DNA from: Actinoplanes xinjiangensis
GTDB taxonomy: Bacteria > Actinomycetota > Actinomycetes > Mycobacteriales > Micromonosporaceae
Reading direction: 5' to 3'
NCBI RefSeq assembly: GCF_003148685.1
Contig: NZ_QGGR01000043.1
Location: forward strand, 1 to 57,196
DNA: 57,196 nt
Positions 17,025 through 24,939 of this stretch are shown in pieces (position 1 is the first letter of the stretch; the number at the start of each line of letters is the position of its first letter). The notes under the pieces are model-generated. The model saw only the letters and a list, made by a program, of their open reading frames with translations. It was not told the origin of the DNA and did not search any database. A program made the translations under genes and the position numbers.

Positions 17025-17939
17025 TCAGTGCTGCCTCTCTGCTCGCGCCCGCGCCGGGTCACGGCGGCGTACCGGCGGGAGATCCTCGGTGTCGGGACCG
17101 GTGACGACGGTGTTGGTCAGGCTGCCGATGCCCTCGACGGTCAGGGTCACCACGTCGCCGGCCCGCAGCGGGGGTGGATCCTGCCGGCCGTGGCGACCCC
17201 AGAGTTCGGCCAGGCAGCCGCCGTTGCCGACGGTCCCGGAGCCGAACACGTCGCCGGCCACGATCCGGCTGTCCCGGGCCGCGTAGGCGATCATGGTCTC
17301 GAAGGTCCAGCCCATGTTGCCGAGCAGGTCACGGCCGATCTCGGTGCCGTTCACCTCGGCCGTGCACCACAGCTCCAGGAAGCCGTCCCGCTTGAACGGG
17401 TCCAGCTCGTCGGCGGTGACGATCCACGGGCCGAGACTGCTCGCGAAGTCCTTGCCCTTGGCCGGCCCCAGGTTCACCTGCATCTCTCGTTTTTGCAGGT
17501 CCCGGGCCGACCAGTCGTTCAGGATCGTGTAGCCGAAGATCGAACCGCCGGGCCCGGCGACCGCTGCGACCTCCAGCTCGTAGTCGCGGTTCACCGACCG
17601 GGCCGGGAACGGGACCTCGTCGCCCGGCCCGTAGATCCGGTGCGGGTTGGTGAAATAGAACGTCGGGGCGTCGTACCACGCCTCCGGCACGCCGCCGGAG
17701 CCGTCGATGCTGCGCCGGACACCTTCGACGTGTTCCTCGAAGGCGACGAAGTCGCGCAGCGACGCCGGTTGCAGCGGCGCGAGCAGCCGAACCTGCTCCA
17801 GAGGTACGGGTGCCTGCGGCTCCGGGATGTCGCCCACCTCGATGACCGTCCGGATGTCGGCCTCGAACGGGCGCACCACCCCGTCCTCGACGACGCCCGA
17901 CCTGATCCGGCCCTCGTGCCGGAACCGTGCGATCCGCAT
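17025..17939 (-). CDS. Fumarylacetoacetate hydrolase family protein
   Basis: A 304-residue FAH-superfamily enzyme. The C-terminal domain carries the metal/substrate signature VNRDYELEVAAVAG, FGYTILNDWSARDLQKREM and GPAKGKDFASSLGPWIV, with the final SGTVGNGGC loop. The family contains acylpyruvate hydrolases, 2-oxopent-4-enoate hydratases and decarboxylases that finish meta-cleavage pathways. Its ATG shares one base with the stop of the dioxygenase gene (TGATG). The start MRIARFRHEGRIR is the standard family start. Exact reaction not determinable from sequence. Confidence 0.9.
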   Translation of the reverse strand: MRIARFRHEGRIRSGVVEDGVVRPFEADIRTVIEVGDIPEPQAPVPLEQVRLLAPLQPASLRDFVAFEEHVEGVRRSIDGSGGVPEAWYDAPTFYFTNPHRIYGPGDEVPFPARSVNRDYELEVAAVAGPGGSIFGYTILNDWSARDLQKREMQVNLGPAKGKDFASSLGPWIVTADELDPFKRDGFLELWCTAEVNGTEIGRDLLGNMGWTFETMIAYAARDSRIVAGDVFGSGTVGNGGCLAELWGRHGRQDPPPLRAGDVVTLTVEGIGSLTNTVVTGPDTEDLPPVRRRDPARARAERQH

Positions 17940-18880
17940 CAGACCGGCGGCGCGACGAAGATGCCGCGGTCGACGTCGTTGAAGGACTGCCTGGCGACGA
18001 ACTCGTTCATCGGGTTCGCGGTCCCCCACTGGTCACTGACGGTGGGGTCGGAGAAGTCGTACAGGTGCGGGTGCCAGGTGTCCTCGTCGAGTTCCTCCAG
18101 CTCGGTGGTGTACTCGACGGTGTTGCCGTGCGGGTCGAGGAAGTAGCTGAACGTGTTGTTCCCGGCCATGTGCCGGCCCGGCCCCCACACCTTCTCGACG
18201 CCGCCGCGCAGCAGCCGGCCGGTGCCGCGCATGTACTCGTCGATGCCGCGCATCTCGAACGACGCGTGGTGCAGCGAGACGTGCGGGCCACGGGCGATCG
18301 CCAGGCTGTGGTGCCAGCGGTTGGTCCGGAGGAACCACATCATCGACCCCATCCGCGGGTGCATCAGGGTGTCGGAGAGGGCGAAGTTGAGGTGCTCGTC
18401 GTAGAAGGCGACGGTCGCCTCCGGATTCGGCGAGTTGATCACCACGTGCGAGAGCTTGACCGGGACGGACTCGCCCTCCTCCAGCTTGCGGTGCTGCCGG
18501 ACGGCCACGTCGCAGGACACCTCGACGGTACGGCCGTCGAGGTCGAAGAAGCGGAAGCCGTACCCCCCGCCCGGGGTCTGCAGCCGGCCCGGCTCGCCGA
18601 CCAGGGTGACCCCGGCACGTCCGAGACGTTCGGCGAGCGCGTCGACGTCGGTCTGGTTCGCCGCGCCGAAGGCGATCAGGTCGAGCCGCTTCTCCGCGGC
18701 CTTGCGCAGCCGCACCGAGTACTGCTCGGGCGAGCCGGCCGCGGCCAGGAACGCGATGCCCTCGTCGGTGGTTTCGGCGTCCAGGCCCCACATGGTCGTG
18801 TAGAAGTCGAGCTGCCGGTCGTAGTCGGGCACCGCCAGGTCGACGTGGCGCAGGTGGGTGATGAGGCGTTCGTCGTTCAT
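17939..18880 (-). CDS. Extradiol ring-cleavage dioxygenase (VOC superfamily)
   Basis: A 313-residue two-domain vicinal-oxygen-chelate dioxygenase. Likely Fe(II) ligands are the His in KLSHVVINSPNPEA, a His in WHHSLAIARGPHVSLHH and the Glu in GNTVEYTTELEEL, the standard H-H-E triad of type I extradiol enzymes. It would cleave a catechol-like ring next to the hydroxyl pair (meta cleavage). The start at 18878-18880 has AAAGGACC upstream. Second gene of the operon, after the FAD hydroxylase that would make its diol substrate. Confidence 0.88.
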   Translation of the reverse strand: MNDERLITHLRHVDLAVPDYDRQLDFYTTMWGLDAETTDEGIAFLAAAGSPEQYSVRLRKAAEKRLDLIAFGAANQTDVDALAERLGRAGVTLVGEPGRLQTPGGGYGFRFFDLDGRTVEVSCDVAVRQHRKLEEGESVPVKLSHVVINSPNPEATVAFYDEHLNFALSDTLMHPRMGSMMWFLRTNRWHHSLAIARGPHVSLHHASFEMRGIDEYMRGTGRLLRGGVEKVWGPGRHMAGNNTFSYFLDPHGNTVEYTTELEELDEDTWHPHLYDFSDPTVSDQWGTANPMNEFVARQSFNDVDRGIFVAPPV

Positions 18881-18891
18881 CGATGGTCCTT

Positions 18892-20010
18892 TCACGCGGG
18901 CGACGCGACGAGATGGGCGACGCGCGCCATCAGGCCGGGGACGTCGCCGCGCTCGTGGGCGAGCTGCCAGCGGGTCAGTTGCAGGGAGGCTTCGACGACC
19001 GTCTTCGCGCGGTCGAGGCGGCGGGCGGTGAACTCCTGCCAGAGCGCATCGGTGAGGACGTCCTCGCGGAGCAGCAGCTCGGCGAGGACGGACGCGTCCT
19101 CCAGCGCCTGAGCGGCGCCCTGGGCGAGGGTGGGCGGGCAGCTGTGCGCCGCGTCGCCGATCAGCACCACGCCGCCGCGGTTCCACGGACCGTCGATGAC
19201 GTGGCTGGAGAAGGCCGTGTAGTTGACGCGGGCCGGGTCGGTCAGGTTCTCCCGGATCTCGTCCCACGGCCCGTGGTAGGCGCCGGCCAGCTCCCGCATG
19301 GTCGCGAGGGCCTCGTCGGGCGACAGCCCGGACCGGTCCTGCACGTCCTCGACCAGGTAGGCGTAGAGCGTGTCCACTCCGGTCGGGCAGTACCCGGCGA
19401 TGTAGGCGGGCCCGCCGTAGAACAGGTCGGTCCGGGTCACGCTCGCCGGCCGCTTCGTGAACGTGCGCCAGATCCCCATGCCGACCGGCTGCGGCTCGAC
19501 GTCGATCCCGAGCTGCCGGCGCGTCCATGAGCGCAGCCCGTCGGCACCGACGACCAGGTCGTAGGTCGCCGCCGAACCGTCGTCGAAGGTGACCGTGGTG
19601 CCGTCGAGAGACACCGGCCGGGTGTTGAACCGCATCTTCGCCCCGGCGGAGACGGCACGCTCGACCAGGATCCTCGCGAGCGCGGGCCGGTACATGCCGA
19701 GGGTGGCGGGCAGATCCTCGCCGCCGGTACGGATGTCGGTGAGCTCGGCGATCAGCGTGCCGGCCGGGTCCGGGGCGCGCAGGCCGAGCGTGTCGAACTC
19801 GTACCCCTCGGCCCGCACCTGCGCCCAGACGCCGAGCTGCCGCAGCACGCGCAGCGCGTTGCCCTGGAGGGTGATGCCGGAGCCGAGAGCGGCCACGTCG
19901 GGTTTCAGGTCGACCAGGTCGACGGAGACGCCGCCCTCGGCGAGCAGGATCGCCACAGCGGCGCCCGCGGCGCCGCCACCGACGACCAGAACATTACGAA
20001 CTGCCGGCAC
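18892..20010 (-). CDS. FAD-dependent aromatic monooxygenase
   Basis: A 372-residue single-component flavin hydroxylase of the salicylate/p-hydroxybenzoate hydroxylase type. The GxGxxG FAD motif is VLVVGGGAAGAAVAILLAEGG, the DG fingerprint is DLVVGADGLRSWTRR, and the GD motif is VVLIGDAAHSCPPTLAQGAA. It hydroxylates an aromatic acid or phenol with NAD(P)H. The start is placed at GTG 20008-20010 with GAAGGGA upstream; an in-frame ATG farther upstream would add an unstructured, poorly conserved stretch. First gene of the catabolic operon, divergent from the LysR regulator. Confidence 0.88.
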   Translation of the reverse strand: MPAVRNVLVVGGGAAGAAVAILLAEGGVSVDLVDLKPDVAALGSGITLQGNALRVLRQLGVWAQVRAEGYEFDTLGLRAPDPAGTLIAELTDIRTGGEDLPATLGMYRPALARILVERAVSAGAKMRFNTRPVSLDGTTVTFDDGSAATYDLVVGADGLRSWTRRQLGIDVEPQPVGMGIWRTFTKRPASVTRTDLFYGGPAYIAGYCPTGVDTLYAYLVEDVQDRSGLSPDEALATMRELAGAYHGPWDEIRENLTDPARVNYTAFSSHVIDGPWNRGGVVLIGDAAHSCPPTLAQGAAQALEDASVLAELLLREDVLTDALWQEFTARRLDRAKTVVEASLQLTRWQLAHERGDVPGLMARVAHLVASPA

Positions 20011-20098
20011 GGCGGTTTCCCTTCTGTTTCCTCTGTGACCGGCCCCACTGTCGCGCGCCGCCCCGCCATCAGGGAAGCTCAAGTTGGTGATCGCAGTC

Positions 20099-20113
20099 AT
20101 AGGCGCGGCTTAT
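20099..20113. promoter_or_regulatory. Candidate LysR binding site
   Basis: ATAGGCGCGGCTTAT fits the T-N11-A rule with partial dyad symmetry. It lies between the divergent operon and the regulator, 10 bases before the regulator start, where autoregulation by LysR proteins usually acts. Confidence 0.45.
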
Positions 20114-20122
20114 AGTGGCGGG

Positions 20123-21052
20123 ATGGCCGTCGACCGGGTGCTGGCAAACCTCGACCTGAATCTCCTGCTCACCCTCGATGCCCTGCTCAGGGAGCGGAAC
20201 GTGACCCGGACCGCGGAGCGGCTCGGGGTCAGCCAGCCCGCCGTCAGCGGTGCGCTCGGGCGGCTGCGGCGGCACTTCGGCGACCAGCTGCTGGTCCGCG
20301 TCGGCAACCGGTACGACCTGACCCCGCTCGCCACCCGGGTCGCCGCGCTGACCGGGCCCGCCCTGGCCGGGGTGCGCCGGGTCTTCGACGCCACCGCCGA
20401 GTTCGACCCGTCCGGACTGGACCGGGAGTTCACGATCGTCAGCTCCGACTACGCGGCGACGGTCCTCGGGCCGCTGATCGCCCGGCGGATCGCGGCCCTG
20501 GCCCCGGGCGCCCGGTTGCGGCTCCAGCAGACCACGCCGTACGCGGTGGACCACGCCGCCGACACCCTGCGCAGCGCCGACGGGCTGATCATCCCGCACG
20601 GGTTCGTCACCGGGCTGCCCTATCTGGACCTCTACAGCGACCGCTGGGTGTGCGTCGTCTCCGCCGACCATCCCGACGTCGGTGCCGTCCTGACCATGGA
20701 GCTGCTGGCCGAGTTGCCGTGGGTGGTCATCTTCGACCGGCCCACCGCGTTCGCCCCGGCCTCCCGGCAGTTGCGGATGCTCGGCATCGAGGCCCGGGTC
20801 GAGGTCGTCGTCGACGGGTTCGCGCAGATGCCGTTCCTGGTCGCCGGCACCCGCCGGGTCGCGCTGTTGCAGGAGCGCCTGGCGCGGCTGGTCGCCCCGG
20901 TCGCCGGGATCCGGCTGCTGGACTGCCCGTTCGAGGTGGTCCCGGTGGCCGAGGCGTTCTGGTGGAACCCGATCTACCGCAACGATCCGGCGCACATGTG
21001 GCTGCGCGACGTGATCCTGGAGGCCGCGGCCGAGCTGCGCCCATCAGCGTGA
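20123..21052 (+). CDS. LysR-family transcriptional regulator
   Basis: A 309-residue LysR regulator. The N-terminal winged helix (residues about 8-65: LDLNLLLTLDALLRERNVTR, then GVSQPAVSGALGRLR) is clear and the effector domain runs from about 95 to 300. The NodD/PcpR-like pattern (DLNLL start, RHFGDQLLVR) suits regulators of aromatic degradation. The ATG at 20123 is chosen because it begins just before the conserved LDLNLL; an earlier ATG at 20084 is possible. Divergent from the FAD monooxygenase operon, which it most likely controls in response to a pathway substrate. Confidence 0.92.
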   Translation: MAVDRVLANLDLNLLLTLDALLRERNVTRTAERLGVSQPAVSGALGRLRRHFGDQLLVRVGNRYDLTPLATRVAALTGPALAGVRRVFDATAEFDPSGLDREFTIVSSDYAATVLGPLIARRIAALAPGARLRLQQTTPYAVDHAADTLRSADGLIIPHGFVTGLPYLDLYSDRWVCVVSADHPDVGAVLTMELLAELPWVVIFDRPTAFAPASRQLRMLGIEARVEVVVDGFAQMPFLVAGTRRVALLQERLARLVAPVAGIRLLDCPFEVVPVAEAFWWNPIYRNDPAHMWLRDVILEAAAELRPSA

Positions 21053-21063
21053 CTTATGAACGG

Positions 21064-21090
21064 CATCAGCGGATCCGTCTTCCGCTGATG
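21064..21090 (+). terminator. Perfect inverted repeat after the LysR gene
   Basis: A perfect 10-bp stem (21064-21073 CATCAGCGGA with 21081-21090) and a 7-base loop start 11 bases after the LysR stop. There is no T-run. It is most simply a terminator, but it also lies 82 bases upstream of the MFS start and could be an operator. Confidence 0.5.
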
Positions 21091-21172
21091 GCGGGCGTCC
21101 GCACATAGTCAGGGCCACCGCGTGTGACCTGGACCACCGGCAATCCTGACTCATTCTCATGAAGGGCCTTCC

Positions 21173-22357
21173 ATGCCCGCTGTTCTGGAGCGACGAGCCG
21201 GCCTACCGCAGCTCGTCCTGCTGCTCGCCGGAAGCTGTCTGTCCGTCCTCGGCGCCGTCCTCATCGCGCCCGTACTGCCCCAGATGACCGATCACTTCGC
21301 CGGCGTACCGGGCGCCGACGTGCTGGTGCCGATCGTGCTCACCGTCCCGGCCCTGATCATCGGCCTGACCGCGCCGTTCGCCGGATTCATCGCCGACCGG
21401 ATCGACCGCAAACGGGTCCTGATCATCGCGATGGTCGGGTACACCGTCTTCGGCACCGCGCCGCTGTACCTCGACACGCTCGGGTCGATCATCGGCAGCC
21501 GGGTCCTGGTCGGACTCTGCGAAGCCGCGATCATGACGTGCTGCACGACGCTGATCGCCGACTACTGGTCCGGGCCGCGGCGCAGCCGCTACCTCGGCCT
21601 GCAGACGTTGCTCGCCTCCGTCTCGGCGACGGTCTTCCTCGGTCTCGGCGGGGCACTCGGCTCGTCCGGGTGGCGTACCCCGTTCTGGCTCTACCTGGTG
21701 GCGGCCGTCCTGGCCGTACCCATGGCGCTGTTGATCTGGCAGCCCGCGGCCTCCGGTGGGAAGGGCCCGCTGCCGCCGGTCCCGTGGCGCCGGCTGCGGA
21801 CGCCGTGCCTGGTCACGCTCGCCGGCGGGATCGCCTTCTACGCGCTGATCGTCGAACTGTCGTTCGTCCTCGACGAGGCGGGCGTCACCGCGACCGCCAC
21901 CATCGGTGCCCTCAGCGCCCTGATGTCCCTGGCCACCGCGATCGCCGCCGGCTCCTTCGCCAAGCTCTCCGGCCGTACCCCGCGCCAGCTCCTGCCGGTC
22001 GCATTCGGCCTCGCCGCCGCCGGTTTCCTGGTCATCTGGTCGAACGGCTCGGTCCCGGTGATCACCGTCGGTGCCGTCCTCACCGGCGCCGGCACCGGCC
22101 TGCTGCTCCCGGTCCTGCTCACCTGGGCCACCAACGGCCTGTCGTTCGCCGAACGCGGCCGCGGCACCGGCCTCTGGACCGGCACCCTCTTCGTCGGCCA
22201 GTTCCTGTCACCGATTCTGATCACCGGCCTGGCCGGGGCCTTCGGCGGCCTCCGCCCGGCGCTCGGCGTCCTCGGCATCCTCGCGGCGATCCTCGCCGTG
22301 GCGACCCTCAGGATCGTCCCCCGCGACGCGGGCCCGCTCAACGTCACCCACGACTGA
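21173..22357 (+). CDS. MFS transporter
   Basis: A 394-residue major facilitator with about 12 spans. The loop between spans 2 and 3 carries the family signature (GFIADRIDRKRVLI) and the second half repeats it weakly (SFAKLSGRTPRQLL). Resembles drug/sugar efflux-type 12-TM carriers. Lies downstream of the LysR gene in the same direction, so it may import or export the aromatic compound handled by the neighbouring operon. AAGGGCC just upstream is a weak ribosome site. Confidence 0.88.
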   Translation: MPAVLERRAGLPQLVLLLAGSCLSVLGAVLIAPVLPQMTDHFAGVPGADVLVPIVLTVPALIIGLTAPFAGFIADRIDRKRVLIIAMVGYTVFGTAPLYLDTLGSIIGSRVLVGLCEAAIMTCCTTLIADYWSGPRRSRYLGLQTLLASVSATVFLGLGGALGSSGWRTPFWLYLVAAVLAVPMALLIWQPAASGGKGPLPPVPWRRLRTPCLVTLAGGIAFYALIVELSFVLDEAGVTATATIGALSALMSLATAIAAGSFAKLSGRTPRQLLPVAFGLAAAGFLVIWSNGSVPVITVGAVLTGAGTGLLLPVLLTWATNGLSFAERGRGTGLWTGTLFVGQFLSPILITGLAGAFGGLRPALGVLGILAAILAVATLRIVPRDAGPLNVTHD

Positions 22358-22373
22358 CCGGCGGCTTCACATC

Positions 22374-22424
22374 GAAGGCATGCGGTCCGGTTCCGCTCTC
22401 CGCGGTTCCGGGCCGCATGCCTTC
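22374..22424. terminator. Bidirectional terminator hairpin
   Basis: Perfect 12-bp arms (GAAGGCATGCGG at 22374-22385, its complement at 22413-22424) enclose a GC-rich loop with a further CCGG pairing. It sits 16 bases after the MFS stop, between convergent genes. Confidence 0.7.
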
Positions 22425-22488
22425 CGGGTACGGCCACACGCCCCGCCGCCGGCAGAGGCGGTCACCCCGCCCCCGGTGCCGGCCCCGG

Positions 22489-23067
22489 CTAGGCGGCGGT
22501 CAGCGAGGTCGCGGCGGGCAGGACCCGGCCGGAACCGTAGGAGGTGCCGGCGCGGTCGCGTTCCAGCCAGCCGGACTCGACGAGCATCCGGCGGACCGCG
22601 GCCACGTCGTCGGCGGCGCCGGCGATGCGGTCGTTGACCTCGGCCTCAGTGAGCACGCCCTCGACGGCGATGAACCGGGCGAACAGCTCCGCCATCTGCT
22701 GGGCCCGCTCACTGAGCGTCGGCGGCAGGCTCGTCAGGCGGCCGTGCGAGAAGTACGACTTGAGCTGCGGATACTCCTTCAGGAGCGGGGCGACCGGCTG
22801 GGCCCGGTCGAGAGCCTGGGCGGCTTCGCGCAGCACCCCGTCGCGGGCCCGGTAGGTCCCGTCGCCGGTGCCGGTGGCCACCCCCGCCCCGACGAGCCGG
22901 CCGAGCAACTCGCCGACCTCGGCTCTCGGCAGGTCCAGGTGGATGGTCATCTCGAAGATGCTGGCACCCTCCTTACCGTGCCGGGCGAGCTCGGCGAAGG
23001 CCCGCAACCGGACCGGGTGGGACAGCAGCATCAACAGGCCGGCGGCGTGCGCGGCTTCAACGGACAT
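22489..23067 (-). CDS. ArsR-like HTH / DUF2087 transcriptional regulator
   Basis: A 192-residue protein. Residues about 5-70 form a winged helix (LSHPVRLRAFAELARHG, ASIFEMTIHLDLPRAEVGELL). Residues about 120-185 match DUF2087: an alternating pattern with EGVLTEAEVNDRI, AAVRRMLVESGWLERDRAG. This pairing is common in actinobacterial regulators of unknown signal. There is no Cys metal site of the ArsR type. It faces away from the AA10 gene with a 195-base spacer. The target is unknown. Confidence 0.82.
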   Translation of the reverse strand: MSVEAAHAAGLLMLLSHPVRLRAFAELARHGKEGASIFEMTIHLDLPRAEVGELLGRLVGAGVATGTGDGTYRARDGVLREAAQALDRAQPVAPLLKEYPQLKSYFSHGRLTSLPPTLSERAQQMAELFARFIAVEGVLTEAEVNDRIAGAADDVAAVRRMLVESGWLERDRAGTSYGSGRVLPAATSLTAA

Positions 23068-23262
23068 CCCCTCACCGTAGGCACGGGCACCGTTGCGAGC
23101 ACCCGATTTTCACATTGACTTAACTCGATCGATGGTCCAGGCTGTGGCCAGCACTGCCGCCGGAGCCACGCGGCGCGCGCAAGCCTGGGCAGCTTCCGCG
23201 CACATCCCCCGCAGGCGGGCCGTTCACGTCGACGGTCCCGAGCTCAGGAGTGCCGAGTTCAG

Positions 23263-24357
23263 ATGCTCAAACCCGTACGCGTCAAGTTCTTGATCTCCGC
23301 CGTGGTCGCGGCCCTCGCCGCGTCGATGGCCGTCCTCGTCGTGCACAGCGGCCCGGCGGCCGCCCACGGCAACGTCGTCAGTCCCGCCTCCCGCAACTAC
23401 GGCTGCTTCGAACGCTGGGGGTCCCGGTTCCAGGACCCGGCGATGGCGACCGAGGACCCGATGTGCTGGCAGGCCTGGCAGGCCGACCCGAACGCCATGT
23501 GGAACTGGAACGGCCTGTACCGCGAAGGTGTGGCCGGCCGGCACGAGACCGCCATCCCCGACGGCCAGCTGTGCAGCGGCGGGCACACCGAGAGCGGCCG
23601 CTACAACGCCATGGACGTGCCCGGCGACTGGAAGGCCACGTCGATCGGCAACTCGTTCACCGTCTCGCTGTTCGACGGTGCGCGGCACGGCGCCGACTAC
23701 ATCCGGGTCTACGTGAGCAGGCCCGGCTTCAACCCGGTCACGACCGCGCTGAAGTGGTCGGACCTGGAACTCGTCAAGACGGTGCCGAACACGCCCGCCG
23801 CACAGTGGACCCGCCAGCTGTCCAACGGCGTGCAGATCGACATCCCGGCGAACGTGTCCGGACGATCCGGGCGGGCCATGGTCTACACGATCTGGCAGGC
23901 CAGCCACTCGGACCAGTCGTACTACTTCTGCAGTGACGTGACCTTCGGCGGCACCGGCTCGCCGTCGCCGTCGAACCCCTCCTCCCCCTCCCCCTCGAAC
24001 CCGTCCTCGCCGTCGCCGTCCACCTCGGTCTCGCCGTCGACGTCCACCCCGCCGGTCACCGGCTCCTGCGCCGCCACCCACGCGGTGACGTCACAGTGGT
24101 CCGGTGGATACCAGGGCGAGATCAAGGTGACCGCGGGCAGCGCCGCGATCAAGAGCTGGACGGTGACCCTCACCTACCCCGGCACGGCACCGGTCGCCCA
24201 GGCCTGGAACGCCACCCTGACCACGAGCGGCAACACCGTCCAGGCGACCAACGTGTCGTACAACGGCAGCCTGGCGGCCGGAGCCGGTACGACGTTCGGC
24301 TTCCTCGGCTCGGGCACCGCGGCCACCCCGACGGTCACCTGCGCCGCCAGTATCTGA
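23263..24357 (+). CDS. Secreted AA10 lytic polysaccharide monooxygenase with CBM2-like domain
   Basis: A 364-residue secreted copper enzyme. The signal peptide ends in GPAAA, leaving H35 as the mature N-terminus, which with H142 (GARHGADY) forms the copper histidine brace of AA10 enzymes. The catalytic domain runs to about residue 228 and is joined by a Ser/Pro linker (repeats of SPSPSNPS) to a roughly 90-residue C-terminal CBM2-like domain starting CAATHAVTSQWSGG, with conserved Trp residues and Cys ends. It oxidatively cleaves crystalline cellulose or chitin. Preceded by CAGGAG at about 12 bases. Confidence 0.93.
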   Translation: MLKPVRVKFLISAVVAALAASMAVLVVHSGPAAAHGNVVSPASRNYGCFERWGSRFQDPAMATEDPMCWQAWQADPNAMWNWNGLYREGVAGRHETAIPDGQLCSGGHTESGRYNAMDVPGDWKATSIGNSFTVSLFDGARHGADYIRVYVSRPGFNPVTTALKWSDLELVKTVPNTPAAQWTRQLSNGVQIDIPANVSGRSGRAMVYTIWQASHSDQSYYFCSDVTFGGTGSPSPSNPSSPSPSNPSSPSPSTSVSPSTSTPPVTGSCAATHAVTSQWSGGYQGEIKVTAGSAAIKSWTVTLTYPGTAPVAQAWNATLTTSGNTVQATNVSYNGSLAAGAGTTFGFLGSGTAATPTVTCAASI

Positions 24358-24399
24358 CATCTCCCCTCCCCGGTTCATTTTTGTTACAGTGCGATTAAG

Positions 24400-24413
24400 T
24401 GGGAGCGCTCCCA
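24400..24413. promoter_or_regulatory. CebR-type operator (perfect palindrome), apparently orphan
   Basis: TGGGAGCGCTCCCA is exactly the consensus box bound by the LacI-family regulator CebR/CelR, which controls cellulose-degradation genes in Streptomyces and Thermobifida. An AT-richer segment with TTGTTACAGT lies just upstream, as in cellulase promoters. It lies 43 bases after the AA10 stop, but no recognisable cellulase or other CebR target follows; the next gene starts about 525 bases later. Confidence 0.8.
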
Positions 24414-24566
24414 AGTTCCCACGCTGTCCCCCACCGCAGAACGGAGGCAGACAACCCCCGCGTGGTACGGCTCCGTCCACGCAGTGCCTCTCCACCGGGG
24501 AACGAGGCAGCCCCACCTCACTCCCCGAAACCCACAGCCCCGGTCCCCGCCGAGGCTGAGCGCGCA

Positions 24567-24612
24567 GGCAGCGGCACCGATCCCCGGCTGTGTCCGGGCC
24601 GGTGCCGCTGCC
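24567..24612. terminator. Nested hairpin downstream of the CebR box
   Basis: Twelve-bp perfect arms (24567-24578 GGCAGCGGCACC with 24601-24612) enclose an inner CCCGG/CCGGG stem. It lies about 160 bases after the CebR box. It may end a short transcript from that promoter. No T-run. Confidence 0.5.
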
Positions 24613-24643
24613 CCGCCATGTCCACCCCCGAACGTGACATCCC

Positions 24644-24862
24644 GTCCGGGCCCGTCGCTCGTCCGGGCCCGTCGCTCTGGCCGGGCCCCGCATCGTCGCT
24701 TGTCCGGGCCCGTCGCTCGTCCGGGCCCGTCGCTCGTCCGGGTCCGTCGCTTGTCTGGGCCCGCCGCTTGTCCGGGCCCGTCGCTCGTCCGGGTCCGTCG
24801 GTCGTCCGGGATCGTCGCTCGTCCGGGCACGCCGCTTGTCCGGGATCGCCGCTCGTCCGGGC
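24644..24862. repeat. 17-bp tandem minisatellite
   Basis: About 12 copies of a 17-bp unit, consensus GTCCGGGCCCGTCGCTC, with single-base variants and one 24-bp irregular copy at 24678-24701. Because 17 is not a multiple of three, translation in either direction gives 17-residue repeats. This explains the long but unconvincing open frames across the region. Together with the CebR box and hairpin it fills the stretch 24358-24939, in which I see no real gene. Confidence 0.9.
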
Positions 24863-24939
24863 GGTCTCGATTGACGGTGTGAATCGGCCGGCGGATTCCG
24901 GGACGGCGCGGGACCGGCGGGTTCCGTGAGAATGCGTCC

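Noticed and set aside
15537..18146. Long plus-strand frame of 869 codons
   Set aside because: It is the antisense of five recognisable minus-strand catabolic genes; its composition (Val/Gly/Arg-rich, no motifs) is that of a GC-rich shadow frame.
24399..24929. Protein of 176 aa after the AA10 gene
   Set aside because: The frame runs through the 17-bp minisatellite and a hairpin, has no signal peptide or motif, and its codon use differs from neighbours. Kept only as part of the CebR finding.
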